In this document: piece by piece, positions 35,201-47,544 of the stretch | Layout: every line of letters begins with the position of its first letter | How positions within the stretch are numbered: position 1 is the stretch's first letter | Source of the DNA: Climacium dendroides | Lineage: Eukaryota; Streptophyta; Bryopsida; Hypnales; Climaciaceae | DNA: 64,000 nt | Direction of reading: 5' to 3' | NCBI GenBank assembly: GCA_950106755.1 | Contig: OX467091.1 | Location: 22,461,538-22,525,537, forward strand | Translations under genes and position numbers: made by a program | The notes under the pieces: model-generated | What the model was told of the DNA's origin: nothing | The model's input: the letters and a program-made list of their open reading frames with translations, nothing else | Databases searched by the model: none

Positions 35201-35680
35201 AAACTCCTCCATAGACGGAGTCAAAGCCCCAGTGTAACACCCAAGAGAGTGCGAGGATATCCACCCGGTCGATAGGAGGCTCAGTGTTGGGTTGATGTTA
35301 GAATGTCGTTGTAGTCCTTGACCATCCCTATGCGACCTGGTTCGGTAAGTATTCCGGATTTGTAAGGTGACGAAATAGTAGGATACTTCCGGTCCCTGAA
35401 GTTAAGTTAGCATTAGTAGTAGAGGTCAAGAGAGAGAGAGAGAATCAATGTTTCCGGACACGGAACATCCGGACGATGGATCTGGCCACTTGTCATCTAA
35501 ATCCAAGGATCCCGGAAGAGGCAACTGAACGGTTTCCAGACTGTTCCGGAACCCACCCGGCACTAGTAGCCGGACCGGACCTCTGGTCCGGATTAGAAAG
35601 TAGGAGAGAAAGGAAAAGCTTAGATTGAGTTAGCCTAGATCCGTGAGCCTCGAGTCCTCATGGGAACGATTTCGGAGCGG
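32270..35680 (+). mobile_element. Decayed CCGG-rich retroelement-like unit, ends undefined
   Basis: This 3.4-kb island differs sharply in base use from its AT-rich flanks and is saturated with TCCGG/CCGGA. About 17 CCGG sites occur in the ~900 bp of non-coding DNA after 34680 alone. A TATA-like AGTATAAGAAGAGG lies at 32445, before a coding region (32649-34669) broken by stops and frameshifts. The 3' part (34670-35680) is non-coding. I could not find LTRs, a primer-binding site or target duplications. A non-autonomous LTR-type element carrying a gag-like or plant-transposon protein is one option; the limits given are compositional only. Confidence 0.45.
32649..34669 (+). pseudogene. Broken element-encoded protein (coiled-coil, gag-like?)
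   Basis: Reading starts at ATG 32649 (MSSRASRRRLREEPEE). The frame shifts near 32778, then continues EVRLERLQRNLTNMGCMEL to a TAG at 32937. It runs on through VYGFRMAPDKVMEKNQECM and FLNPILHPTKPRRVVAKV to a TAG at 33361. It shifts again at an A8 run near 33452, then gives a long open stretch (to 34148) with Glu/Lys-rich coiled-coil (ENQTLLERAQ, ENELRTVQEKAKVVEEE). A Pro-rich segment follows (VVPPVPELPPPPERP), with a further in-frame TAG at 34548. The parts in order look like one ancestral protein. The HPTKP region recalls plant transposon-associated proteins, but I cannot name the family. Confidence 0.55.
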
Positions 35681-38146
35681 TTTACTCTAAGTTGGTCTTT
35701 AGTGGGAATTAAGGGCTAACTGGAGGAATACTAGTCCGACTAATCACTACATGAGGCATGATTCATTTAAGTCTTCAAGATATAATCTAAGAACCAATAG
35801 TACTCCTCAAAAAAGATTGCAATGGATATGTTGATTTTTCTAGTGCACATTTTACACATTGGTAGAAACATGGTTGGTGCATAGTAGGGAAATGACTCAC
35901 AAAAAGGTCCACATGACAAATTTAACAACCAATAGGTACACTACCAAAAAAATGTTTTGTTTTCTATAGATTTTTTATAGTTTCTATTACAATAAGGCTT
36001 TTTTAAAATATCACAAAAAATCTAAATTTTTGATAGTTTAATGATAAAAAAAGTGTCAAAAAGAGTGTTGGAAAGAGCAATGGAAAGAACGTTGGAAAAA
36101 ATGTCAAAAAGTATTGAAAACATGGGCAATAAACAAAACATAAATTTTTTTGGTTGGGTTGTCCAAACTATTCGCCAAAAAATTTCAAACTACCTAAATT
36201 GTTGTCCAAAATTTTCAAACTGCCCAACTACTCACTCCTATCCAAAGTGCCCCCTAGACAACTAACATATGGGATTTGAAACCCTCATCTTGCAATTGTG
36301 ATTAGTAGTGGAAATTCTTAGTATCTTACAATACATGTGCAATTGGATTCTTTTTGTAACTTATATGAGTGGACATGTCTATTTAGCAATTTCTGCAACA
36401 CTAATCTCTTTTTCTTAAAGTGTATAATTCCTCAAAATATTTTTTTACTCAAATTTCTTTGAAAAACAAGAGGGAGGCAAATCAAATCCAAGTTGTTTCA
36501 TATTTTTTGGGCCTTTGTGGAATTACTTACCAATTTTCAAAGTGAAGACCTTTGTTTTTATATTTTTTTATACCTTTTTTTAATACTTTTTCCTACACTC
36601 TTTTTGATAATAAAATGTTGGAAAAAAATATTGACACCAAGTTTAACACTTTAGTATGGAAATCTTAAAGTGTTGAAATGTTTTTATTTTAATGACAATT
36701 CATTTTTTGACACTTTAGTATCACAAAAAGTATTTAAACAAAGTATTAGAAGCAACATCCTTTTTTAATAGTGGTATTCTTCTAGTTATTTTTCCTAGTC
36801 TACGCATACCATGTTACTACTAGATAGTGCATTGCCAAAATTGTAAAATTTGCAAAATCATAGTGGACTACTTCATAAAAATGAAATCTAGAATAGTGGT
36901 TTTAGAAAAAACAGAGTCCACTCTTTGGGGGGGTGAATTTCATGTTTTAAAGCCTTCTGATAAAGTGAAGGTAGAAAGTCTAGAACGTGAAATTTGTATT
37001 AAATTAACTCCATTTTCTCAAAACTACTATTCAAGCAATGGTGTGTTATGATTCAAAAGTTCAAAAGTTATATAGGCAAATGAAAATGAAACAATTGTTA
37101 AAAGCAATAGTAGTATGTTGGGGCCCATCACTTTGAAGAATTTCTTTCTTATGAGTAATAAGAATTGTGATGGGTAGATATAAGAGTACTATAGGGATTT
37201 TAATATTTTTAATCAACAAGAATCAAGTAGAAGATTGTAATAAACATCATATGAAAAGAAAAATACAAAAGTAACACATATTTATTTGGAGAGAAACACT
37301 TGTTATAAATTGCTTGTTTTTTAGAAAATTGCATTTTAAAGTGGATTGGAGTACGTTCCCAACCACTATGCATAAACTAATTGTATTATAAAGAAGCATT
37401 GAAGTTTTTGGTTTTTGTCTATGAGCACATGCTTCAACATCTAAAAATCTAACTCAAGATAAGTTAGAGAATTCCCAATGGTCTAGCAAAACTTCATCTT
37501 GACAGAACAAAGTTATTACTTTTGAGAATAGTACCAATATTTTGGAAAATAGTATTTTTTTTCTTTGTCCTACCTACCCATGGAATACACTATTTTAACT
37601 TTCAATTAATTGCAAGCTAATCTTTGAATGTGTAAGAGAAAAAACAATCTCCATAGATGCTAATATAATAAACTATTTGTAGATTATTTATAGTAAAAAA
37701 ATGTAATTTTGGTGAAGTTGCCAAGCCCCCCCAAAATGTAATTTTTGCCGTGGCAAAGATAATACAATTAATGGGAGGCCTAAGTATGAGTTGTGCACTT
37801 TTCATCCCAAAAATTTGCTAGGATGGACTTATTTGCTATACTACTACCAATGCTAAAATTTGGAGAAAAATAAAATAACAATAATAATGAAAAATCTAAG
37901 TGAAAACCATCATAAGTAGAGAGTTTATTGGGGGAAGTTTGACTAGCTATGCCTTTTGGGTGTGGGTTTAAAAGAAGTAAGTTCCCTCTATGGTTAAAAC
38001 ACTTCATTTGCTTTTGTAGACCTACAACATTTCTACAAATGTAGCCAATGAAAACTTACAATATTTATAAACCATAGATTATGTTAATTATTTATAGTAG
38101 AAAATCTCAATGTTGTGGTTGTCAAATGAATTATAGAACAGGGATA
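35681..38146. other. AT-rich intergenic, no gene recognised
   Basis: Low-complexity DNA. A loose inverted pattern (GTGTCAAAAAGAGTG near 36052 and CACTCTTTTTGAT near 36596) may mark an old fold-back element with CACTA-NN-AAAAAA-like ends (about 35942 and 36770). I do not consider it proven. Confidence 0.35.
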
Positions 38147-38934
38147 TTAACTTCTAAAGTCCCATTGTCTTTGTGGGGGCAAAATGGATTATGGGTAGGT
38201 TTCTATAGTTTCAATTTTCATCGCAATCTTTTGAAATTTTTTCTTACTGTAGAAAATACATTTTCTTTTGGAGGTTATAATTTTTATTTCAATTGGAATC
38301 CATAAGCAAAAGTTATGCCATCCTAAGACCAAATTTTAGTTCATCAAGTAGCAAAAAGAATCCCACAAAAATTTGAAATAAATTTTTAAAACATTTTTTC
38401 TCATAGATTGTAGTTTTGTCTATATGAATACAAAGTTCTACAAAGGTTTAGTATACTTTTTAGAAAAACCTCACCATTGGAATTAGTGTGCTTGAATTCC
38501 ATCTTAATTAAAGCTATTATTGACTTAGTTTTTCCCTCAATCTTATATCTACTTATACTTAACAATTTCTTAAAGAATGATAATCAAGTAACTATGTGTT
38601 TTTTACTCAATTCAATTCTTCAACATAAATTTCTTAAATTCAATATTATTAGTAAAATGATATTAAACTAAGAAGATTCAAAATCTTATAATCTTGTCAC
38701 ATAAGGTGCAAAAATCATGTTTTCTTCACATTAAACGTAAATTTCTTGCAATCTACTTTGTAAAAGTTTTCGTAATCTCTCCCATACATTCTTATATATA
38801 GTAGTCTAGTACAAGATCTTGTAGTTAGATTTACAAAAAAAATCCCAAATAATAGAAAGCAATGCACTATACAATAGAAATGACAATTTTGAGTGGGTTT
38901 GATGACAAAAAAAGCTTAGGACTTCAAGAGTTAA
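38147..38934 (+). mobile_element. TTAA-flanked miniature element, family alpha, diverged copy
   Basis: It is bounded by TTAA at 38147-38150 and 38931-38934, with ends TTAACTTCTAAAGTCCCATT and, reversed, TTAACTCTTGAAGTCC. The interior follows the 6.0-kb copy in order: TCTCATAGATTGTAGTTTTG, CCTCACCATTGGAATTA, ATCTACTTATACTTAACAAT and AAGATCTTGTAGTTAGAT. It is non-coding. Confidence 0.7.
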
Positions 38935-39065
38935 AGAGAACAAAATTCTAATTGAAATGCAAGAGATGAATGTTTTAATAAAATGTAGAACATAGATGCC
39001 CAAAGAAATGAAGAACATGAATGTCATGAGAACATGAAGGTTGAACAAAATGGAGATCATAGATG

Positions 39066-39696
39066 TTAATTCCTAAATACCCAAGGCCTTTTTTGAGCCT
39101 CTAGAAATTTGCTCTAAATTGAACCAAAAGTCAACATTTTGATAAGTTGTATCAGTATTTTAAAATCATAACCTTACAAATTTATACTAGACATGTTAGA
39201 GATCACATAAGAAAAGAAAACACAACAATATAATGTTTGATCATGAAAATGTCAAAACTACAAAAGTGATTTGAAGTCTTTCAACCTTCTTTTCACATGT
39301 CAAATTTAAAAAGTTGGTCACCAAAAGAAATATGAGGAAGGGCTTAACATGCATAACTCCAATCAATTTATGGCTTCTCAAAATCTACTTAAAATTTTTT
39401 TTAAATGAATTTCTAATGTGATTTTTTCTCCAAGATCTAATGTATTTGAGGCTCATTTTGAATAGCCCTCAACACTACAGAAAGTCAAGATTGCAATGGA
39501 CACCTCTTGCGCAAAATCTTGAATAGAAAAATCATAATCAATCATTTTCAAAATTGTATTTTTGATGCTAAAACTAGACTTCAAAAAGAATTTTTCAAGA
39601 ATATAAACTACTAAGAATAGCAACTTGGTTAGGTTTTATTTAATTTCAAAGTATTATTGACACCAAAATTTAGTGCCTCAGGCATTTGGAGGTTAA
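39066..39696 (+). mobile_element. TTAA-flanked miniature element, family beta, full-length copy
   Basis: It is bounded by TTAA at 39066-39069 and 39693-39696. The left end is TTAATTCCTAAATACCCAAG and the right end, reversed, is TTAACCTCCAAATGCCTGAG, so the inverted repeats are imperfect. It is highly similar to 18781-19258. It begins 131 bp after the alpha element above ends, a cluster of two TTAA insertions. Confidence 0.75.
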
Positions 39697-41486
39697 ATGA
39701 AATGAAGAATATAGGTATGTAAATCCTTAAACGTCTAGATAGACCAACATTGGTTGGTTAACAATGTATTTTTGTAATTGATTCAATGAATAGAGGTATA
39801 GACTATATCATATGATTGGATTTATAAAACCTGCAAACTAAGAGCATCTCCTGCAGTCTACTCAAACCCCCCTGCCAACAAATTTTTGAATGGCCAAGTG
39901 AAATTTAATCCCCAACAACACTGTAGATGGGGATATAGAGGTGCAGGGCCTCTCAATTTTGGTTCTACTCCGCTAGAATTTTCATTTCTACAAGGGACCT
40001 TTCCGGCCTTCTTGGTCATCAGATTCCATATTTTGGCAAGTCAAGGGCTAAATTAATGAGAAAGTTGCCACCGTGGTAGCCATAAGCTTTCCCCATGGCC
40101 GCCGCACTATCTTTGAATTCTCCCTCTAGCGTCTTTGCGGCAGCAACAATACAGGTGATAGAGCAAAAATGACAACTTTAACACAAAAATGTAAGAAATA
40201 GAACACAATTGAGGAGACTTAGTTGTGTCAATCTTCTTTGTGTATTTCAAAAATCCTATAGTTGATATTCAACAAAAAAATGGGAATTTTTGGGAAGTCA
40301 CAATTGCCCAAATCTCCCTAATCATATGCCTTCTCCAATTTGAAATTGTCCCAAAACTTCCCAATTCTTGAAACAAGTCCCCAATAAGTACATCGTAAAA
40401 AAATTGGAAAAATCAAAGTCCAACTATTTTCCATTTGAAATAAAGATCTAAATTGATCAAGAAATTGTAGAAAAATCCCAAAGTGTCTAATGCTCTTGGA
40501 AATTTCCACATAGGTGCCTCTTACTATCAAAAAATTGGGTTTGGGAGGACACCATATGTGAAAGAAGGCTTTGCAAAACATTTCTTGTCTTTGTAGTAGC
40601 CCTGCAAGGATGCAACGCTAGGTGACCTTTGTGACACTAGGTCTTTGGTGAGCTGTTGGTAAAAGAATCATTTGTTGGCCCTCTTCCTCTAATGAATAGG
40701 AGATTTTCTAGCCCCGCGCACTTTGATTCCACAACTCTCCCCTCCAAAACCCATTTGGCAGGGTCAAACCAAAAAGGTTGTAGGAGATGCTTTAAGTCAT
40801 AGACTTATTGTGAATCTTTGGTTGATACCATAGTCTCTACTAACATCCAAGGAGCCAAGGAAGTGCCATTGCATCCAATGATCAAGGTGAACATTTCATA
40901 TTTAATATTTAATTAAAAATGGCAAATGCTTAACAGTAGAAAGATCAAATGTTTTGTCACTCAATCTTTAAAAATAAATAAAATAATATCCTAGCAATTT
41001 TGGCATCTTGTTTTAGAAATACATTTTTCTGACCCAAATCCACTAGGTATGGTATTACGAAACCTAATTTTGAATTGAAATTAGTAGTTTGTCTTCCAAT
41101 GAGTGCTTTTTCAATTTTTTAAACTAACAATGTTTATTTCATCTTTTGAGTTTCCACCTCTTCCCTCGACCCCACTACACTAATGATGATAAATAGTGTT
41201 ATCGACACTAATTTATTTTAAAAAGCCATAAGTTTTTACTCTTGATGAATATTTTTACCAACTATGGATGTAGAGTTTTTCCACTTAGAATGACACTAGG
41301 ATTTATGATTTTCGTAAAAATACTAGTAGTTGGCGTTTGCTATGCTACGCATTCACCATTAGAATTTCAATAGAAATATTTATGTATTAGATAGAATGAA
41401 GAGCAAGAATTTCAATAAATCTTCAAATAAAAATTACTAAAATCTTCATATAATTTTTTTTTATAAATAAGCATATATTGATATAA
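39697..41486. other. Intergenic, no gene recognised
   Basis: Moderately AT-rich DNA. No coding exon or clear repeat is supported. Confidence 0.4.
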
Positions 41487-41590
41487 ACAATAAAAATTTA
41501 ATGAATGATGAATGATATACATGCAATGATGAATACAATAAAAATTTAATGAATGATGAATGATATACATGCAATGATGAATACAATAAA
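41487..41590. repeat. 48-bp tandem repeat, two copies plus partial third
   Basis: Two apparently identical 48-bp units start at 41487 and 41535 (ACAATAAAAATTTAATGAAT...), followed by the first bases of a third. A second small duplication (AGATACACATACATTAGAA twice) follows to about 41635. Confidence 0.85.
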
Positions 41591-42108
41591 AGATACACAT
41601 ACATTAGAATGCATAAGATACACATACATTAGAAATTTGACTCCATTGTTACAAAAAATGGCAATCCAAATTGAAGAATTGAAAAAAAAAACTTATAAAT
41701 CTGAAAAGTTTTGTGAACAACTTCATTGTTGTGGAATCCAAAATCGCTTCAACTGAATAAATTTCTCAAAACCATTTGGTAGTAGTAATAGAAAATTGAA
41801 ATCATGAAAGCTCAAAGCTCACAAAAGCACAAAATCATAGAAGTACAAAGAAGTGTAAAGCTAAGAGAAGCAATGGATTTGCTACCTTTATAATATCATC
41901 CTATGGATCCTCTTTAATATCACCTTAATTACAACAACTATATTATTTCTATAACATCATCCTTTGTAAAAAGTGATATTACAAAAGTGATTGCAAACTG
42001 CTACTCTATTTCTATAATATTAGATTGTGTGAAAATACGATTTCTATGTATCCATGATTGAAAATATTTTCACAAAATATTTAAAATAATTATTTTAAAG
42101 ACTTATTG

Positions 42109-42390
42109 AAATCATTATCATGCATTCTATTCAAATATATCAAAATTTTACTAATATGTGATACAATGAATGCGTAAGCACGAGCCTCTAGTATTAATGG
42201 TAGCATTTGTGATATTACAGAGGGAGTTATGATTTTAGTAGTATGATGAAAATCATTATCATGCATTCTATTCAAATATATCAAAATTTTACTAATATGT
42301 GATACAATGAATGCGTAAGCACGAGCCTCTAATATTAATGGTAGCATTTGTGATATTACAGAGGGACTTATGATTTTAGTAGTATGATTT
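42109..42390. repeat. ~141-bp tandem duplication
   Basis: Units at about 42111-42251 and 42252-42392 differ at only a few bases (for example CTAGTATTAATGG against CTAATATTAATGG and GAGGGAGTTATG against GAGGGACTTATG). This indicates a recent event. No coding role is seen. Confidence 0.88.
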
Positions 42391-42392
42391 AT

Positions 42393-43552
42393 GAAGAGTA
42401 AAAACTTATAGCATTTCTAAAACAGTTAGTATGGGTAACACTATTTATCATCATTAGTGTAGCGTCGGTCCTCCATTTGCAATCCGCTCTCTCGTGCTCT
42501 GAGCGCTGCACGATCGCACGCGGTGCGTATGTGATTCCGATGCGCGCACCCTCGCAGTCTGCCGAGAAGAATTGCGCGCTTCTGAGACGATTTGGTTGAG
42601 CTACGGCACGCTGAATTTGGAGCAGTACCGAGGAAGAACGAAACCCTAGAGCATTCCTTTTTCGATCCGAAGAGCGCATTGCTAAAAGCGTGTAGCAAGG
42701 ATATTGCTTGATACCTCGGGGTATGATTGCTATTGAAATGGATTCATGGCGTATGCCGAAATGATTGAAGGGCGGAATTTTTCAAAGTAAAAGCGATTTT
42801 CCTCTACTTCTAACATGCTGTTGTCGTGGACCCTGGTTATTTTTGTTAATGCTACATAGATTCTGTCACGTTAGTTCAAAAAAGCTACACAGATTTCACC
42901 ACGTTTGTTTGTGACTCCAATCTAGTGTGCTATTGATGACTTGGGGGTCACGGGTTGCCAATTCGACTCGTAGCCAGGAGCTCAATTCCTCTGCTACTGG
43001 CGAGGCAGTGTCAAGCTGCATCCAGGATTTTTAATGTCACAACCTAGGTGCGATAATCGAAGGCCTCTGTTATATCCAAGGGACCTAAAGCATAGGGTCT
43101 AGACCGAGTAGGAATGATCTAAAATCTGCATTTTGTGAGTTCCCTTCAGTAATTGTTTGCGTGTCGACTTCGGACCGAATGCTTTGCTTTGACTAAAGCT
43201 AACTGAGCTGCATGTGAGGAAGTTTGATGAGGACTTCACTCAAACAATGAGCCAGAGCTACAGGGACAAACTTAGCTGTTTGTTAATTATGAATGGTGGA
43301 CCTGCGTTTTGCGATCCAGTTTTGTATTATTATTCCTGAAGAGTATAAATGTACAGGAGTAGAAGATTATAAGTGTGTAGCAGTAGAAGAGTTGGAGAGT
43401 TTGTCAATTTATCAATTTGTCAAGTCCTATTTCCATACTGCATTGAATTCACGACTGATGCGGTGAATTTTCTAGGTTTCTGTACGCAACCAAATTGTAG
43501 GGATTGTTCGGAGTAACAAAGTGTGTTAGGGGCACATGCTGGCTTTGCAACT
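42393..43552. other. Upstream region of the COAD gene
   Basis: A GC-richer block (42460-42700) may hold a promoter or untranslated first exon, but no gene family is recognisable. The rest is non-coding. Confidence 0.35.
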
Positions 43553-45022
43553 ATGAACACGATTCAACCAAATAAGTATTCCGCTGTGGTGCTCGGAGGC
43601 ACTTTCGACCGTCTTCATCCGGGCCATCATGTCCTTTTGAAGGTGCAATTTGTTTACAGTACCCCTTGGGCGACCGTTTTTCTCTGCGTAATCAAGTTGA
43701 ACAATAGTTTTGTCTTTCCGTGGATTGCCGCAGTGTGCTGCTTTTTGAGCTGAAATCTTATTCTGCGCGGATGCTTGTAGGCAGCGGCAGCTGGCGCGGG
43801 AGAGAGTGGTGGTGGGTGTCAGCACTGGTCCAATGCTGACCACTAAAGAGGTTGGACGCTGCACCTCGCAAACTGAATGTTGCAGCAATTCAATATTGTA
43901 TGCTTTTGGTTTCATTAAATTAGGGTTTCAATCGTCATGGTTGAGCTGGAGTCGTCAGCTCTGCATGTAGTTAGTCCGAAAACATGTTTATTGGTGCTGG
44001 AAACGAATTTCTAGTTCTAGGATTTGGAAGTGAAGGAGTGCGAGGGACGAGAAATTTGGTTGGCGTTGTCTTAGTTTTTTTTAAAGTAGGTGGGCGTTGT
44101 CTCGGAAACAGGGTGCCATTCAGTGGGTCTAACTTCTTGCTCTGGTGTATGCTCCTTCAGTATGCACATCTGATCGAACCATTGGACGTCCGCAGGCACG
44201 CAGTGGAGGCCTTTATTAAGGTACCATGTCGTCTCTCTCTTCCTTTCACGGCATGGCTATGAATGATAAGCTGCACTCTTTTTCTGTTGGTGATTGTCTG
44301 GCAGGGGTTAATGCTCCTCGGTGCCGTCAAATGAACTACTATTTGGTGTCTACGGCTATGACTTGACTCAGACGTATATTTCTCTTGGCCATCTTTATGA
44401 GGAACATGAGTTCTATGTAGAAATGGTGACCGGTCTAGTTTCTAAGAGCGATGTCAGCTTCTGTGCAGGGTAGTCAGTAAAGCCTGAATTGAAGGTGCAA
44501 ACTGAGCCAATCACAGACCCTTATGGACCCTCGATCGTTGATGCAGGCTTGGAAGCCATTGTTGTAAGGTTGGCACCAACTTCATTGAACTTAATGTCGC
44601 AAAGAATGTGGTCCAGTTGTGTGTATGGATCTTTTATGTGGTTTCTCAGTGGTGTCATTTGATTAAACAGCCAGGAGACCATGAAAGGAGGAGAAGCGGT
44701 CAACAAGAAAAGGGCTGAAAGGGGTCTCTCTCAATTGCAGGTATTAATTTTTGTGGGCATTTATCTGTTTCAGTTGGCATCTTCTGTGATCAAGCAACGC
44801 TTGGAATTTGAGTAGCTCTTTTCAGATTTCCCAGCTTGCTTCTTTGTTTCAAGATTTGGATTGGAGCAGGGGGGTAATTGGGAATCTAAGCAGCCATCAA
44901 CTCTTGTTCTGTGTGTTAAGGTTGAAGTGGTCGACTTGATCTTCGCGGGCGGAAATACTGAGAAGATAAGTTCCACTCAGTTACGAGAACACGACTCGAA
45001 GAAGGCCAGAGCAGATACCTGA
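43553..45022 (+). CDS. COAD: Phosphopantetheine adenylyltransferase (CoA biosynthesis)
   Basis: This cytosolic enzyme transfers AMP from ATP to 4'-phosphopantetheine, the penultimate step of coenzyme A synthesis. Six exons join in phase: 43553-43642, 43785-43850, 44161-44220, 44474-44568, 44671-44740 and 44921-45022, giving 160 residues. Nucleotidyltransferase motifs are complete: [21 protein letters not shown] with the HxGH signature, [48 protein letters not shown] and KISSTQLR. The length is slightly below the ~176 residues I recall for the Arabidopsis enzyme. Exon 2 must start four bases after the first possible AG, because the first acceptor puts the conserved LARERVVVG out of frame. The usual AAAELAR therefore becomes RQLAR. 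Exon 4 likewise uses TAG at 44473, skipping an upstream CAG that would give a stop. Confidence 0.92.
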
Positions 45023-47408
45023 GATCAGTGGCTGCTTGTGTCCGGCTGCCAGAAATCCAGTTATATTTGCGCGAGTTCGCGTTTTCTGAGTTCGAATCAG
45101 CTTGCTTCATGCTACATATGTAGGACTCCAATCTCATATTGTGAGAGGTGCTACAAATCACGACTGAGTGGTTTCATATCTACTGTTGTACTGTTTTGAG
45201 AGGAGTGAAATGCAATAAGTTGACCTCCGGAAAGAACTGTTAGCTGTTGGTTTCTCTGTTAAGCTGTTGACGATTTAGTGATTTCGATGTAAGCTTCGAT
45301 GTTTGTACCGAAAGTCCGAAAGTGATGGCCCTGCCTGATTTCCAAGCGCCATCGGAAATGCAATCATTTTACATCCCCTTGAAAGAGGAAAATAAGCAAG
45401 TCCATGACGAACGACTCTGTTCCTTCGGATATTCCAAAACTTGAAGTTAAATTTGTGCCTCTTCTGATTGCACCTTCGTCGGCGCCCTAATGTAAAAGTG
45501 GCGCGGCAAAACCTTTTCAAGAATCAGTTAACTTAATGAATCCGCAGTTTTATTTTTCCTTCCAATCCCCATGAGGGCTAGCCAGTAAACAGATGTGGCT
45601 CCAATGTGGCCCTAAGTCGTATGGATTCAGCAAAATTGGAATGCCGAACAATCAAAAGAGACATGAATCATAGTACAAGCAGGATTATTCCACTGGAGTT
45701 CAAGCTGTTTCTGCGTGGGCCGCGAGGCACAAGGACCATGGAGGCCTCTCACGTGGCGCCAAGGGGTGTGGATATCCCAAGCAAGTTCAACTCGATGAAG
45801 CGGCTGTGGCTTGAACACCGTTCTACAGTTTTGTGGGCTCTCTAGGTTCAAAGAAACGATTTGGTGTTCAATAGCCAAGTCTGGACTCCGGAGTCCCTAT
45901 TTTAACCACATTTGTGGCGGGGGATGATTGACTATGGTAGAGCAGAGCGGGGCAACCGTCTGTAGCCCCAAGCCTCGTGATTCTGAGGTGAAATTGAAAT
46001 TGATGGGCGACTTTTTGGATCGGCGGTGCCGTTTCGGGTTTTTTGCGATCATGCTTGATGGCCAACCGCGTCGGGTGATGACAGGGCCGAGGGCGGGATT
46101 TGTATTTGAGCCCCCTTAAGGATGGGTGGCTGGCTGCTGGGGACGCTGCGGCCCGTGCTGTGCCCTGCTTGTAGGCTGTTCTTTGTTCTTGTCAGGTTGG
46201 GGTGGGTTATTTCCCTACCAGGCCACTTGTGGCTGGCCGGTATGTACTTTCTTCTTTGCAATGAAATTTCGATTTCGGTTCATTTGTGTCCAATTAAAAA
46301 AAAACAAAAAAACAATCTTTTGTGGTACAATCCTGTAACGTTGCTGCGGATTCTAAGTTTGCAATGTCCAATGCATGACAGGGAATCCTTCAATGTTCAA
46401 TATGCAAATGTTCATTTATGGAATTTTGTGTGAAAAGGGGAGGTTTTGACCTGCAATCCAATCCAATGAGTGTTCTTGTGCTCTTGGTACTCCAATCAGT
46501 CAAAGCAAATGATTCACACTGCACCAAAAAAGATTCACAGGGACCATCCCGCATAACATTATTAACCTTCCATGGGGGGACCCTTTTGCTCCCCAAAAAT
46601 CAGGAGCCCTCAACAGTAGCCTTGCCAATGACATACCGAGCTCTGACAACTTGGTGCTACCCCAGCCCATGACTTGTGCAGCATTATAACTAAACTCCCC
46701 CCCAGGTATATAGGAGGGAATTATACCTCCACTTGGGGGGACGAAACCAAGCTGGTTAGCAATGTTATGCGGCGTTCTAGGGTTATTTACTGTCTAGCTT
46801 TTCCGATCCGGGAAAGCATTATATGATGGTGGCTGACCCCCTTGTTGCACCGCCAGTGATAAAAAGCCCCTATTTTTTTTGCCATGATTTTTTATATTTC
46901 TACACAGTCCCTAGGTAATATGGAGCCGCTGATTGCAAATCTGAATTCAGAATTTGCAAAAAAATTCATCTGATTGCAAATAAAAAATTCCACAGCGTTT
47001 TCCCAGGGGTAAAATGGGGCAGGGTCAGTTACCCCTAGCCGGTACGAGCTGGCACGCTTAAGTGAACCCTCATTCGGGTCGGTAGAACTCTCTCTCCTAC
47101 TTCCACGCTCACCCGATCATCGCTGTGGCACTGTTCTTGTGTTTTAGTTGCTTTCTTTGCCCACGGGGTGAGCATGGAAGCTAGCCCTAATTAAGACGAT
47201 AAAAATAGGCAGCAACGTACAGCAAGAAAACAGTCAGAGACGATCGACCCTACCACTGGCGACGACTTTGCGTTACCGATTTTCCTTTTTCATGATTAAA
47301 AAATTCGCTTCTTGGAAAACAGTGACTGTCTGTAAACATGACTGGCAACTTCTATGGGGAAAAGACGTGAAACAGTGACGAGACGAGACGTACGTACTCC
47401 ACGCAGGA
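45023..47408. other. Intergenic, no gene recognised
   Basis: The 3' flank of COAD. A short C/G-run hairpin (CCCCCCAGGTATATAGG ... CCTCCACTTGGGGGG) sits at about 46696-46741, similar in style to the fold-back at 47.4 kb. Several open frames at 45.6-46.6 kb overlap on both strands and show no domain or splice logic. Confidence 0.4.
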
Positions 47409-47544
47409 TCACAGGGAGAACGGGGGGGGTATGTAACTATACCCCCCAAATTTTCTTATTTAAGAAAATTTTGGGGGGTATAGTTACATACCCCCCACCC
47501 CACCCCAATCCCACCCCGGTATCGCCCTCCTGGTCTCCCTGTGA
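47409..47544. mobile_element. 136-bp fold-back element with nested inverted repeats
   Basis: The outer arms TCACAGGGAGA (47409) and TCTCCCTGTGA (to 47544) enclose a near-perfect 35-bp palindrome. Its left arm is GGGGGGTATGTAACTATACC... and its right arm ends ...GGTATAGTTACATACCCCCC. The arms differ by one inserted base and meet at a TTAT-like centre. C-rich filler (CCCACCCCACCCC) follows. No target duplication is evident. Confidence 0.75.

Noticed and set aside
35942..36775. Possible MITE with CACTA-like ends
   Set aside because: The ends match only loosely and the interior is low complexity; not enough to call.
41487..42390. CRISPR-like appearance of tandem units
   Set aside because: Units are contiguous tandem duplications without unique spacers, in plant nuclear DNA.
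45606..46672. Several overlapping 60-100-codon frames on both strands
   Set aside because: Mutually overlapping, no conserved motif, no consistent splice sites; likely chance in GC-moderate DNA.
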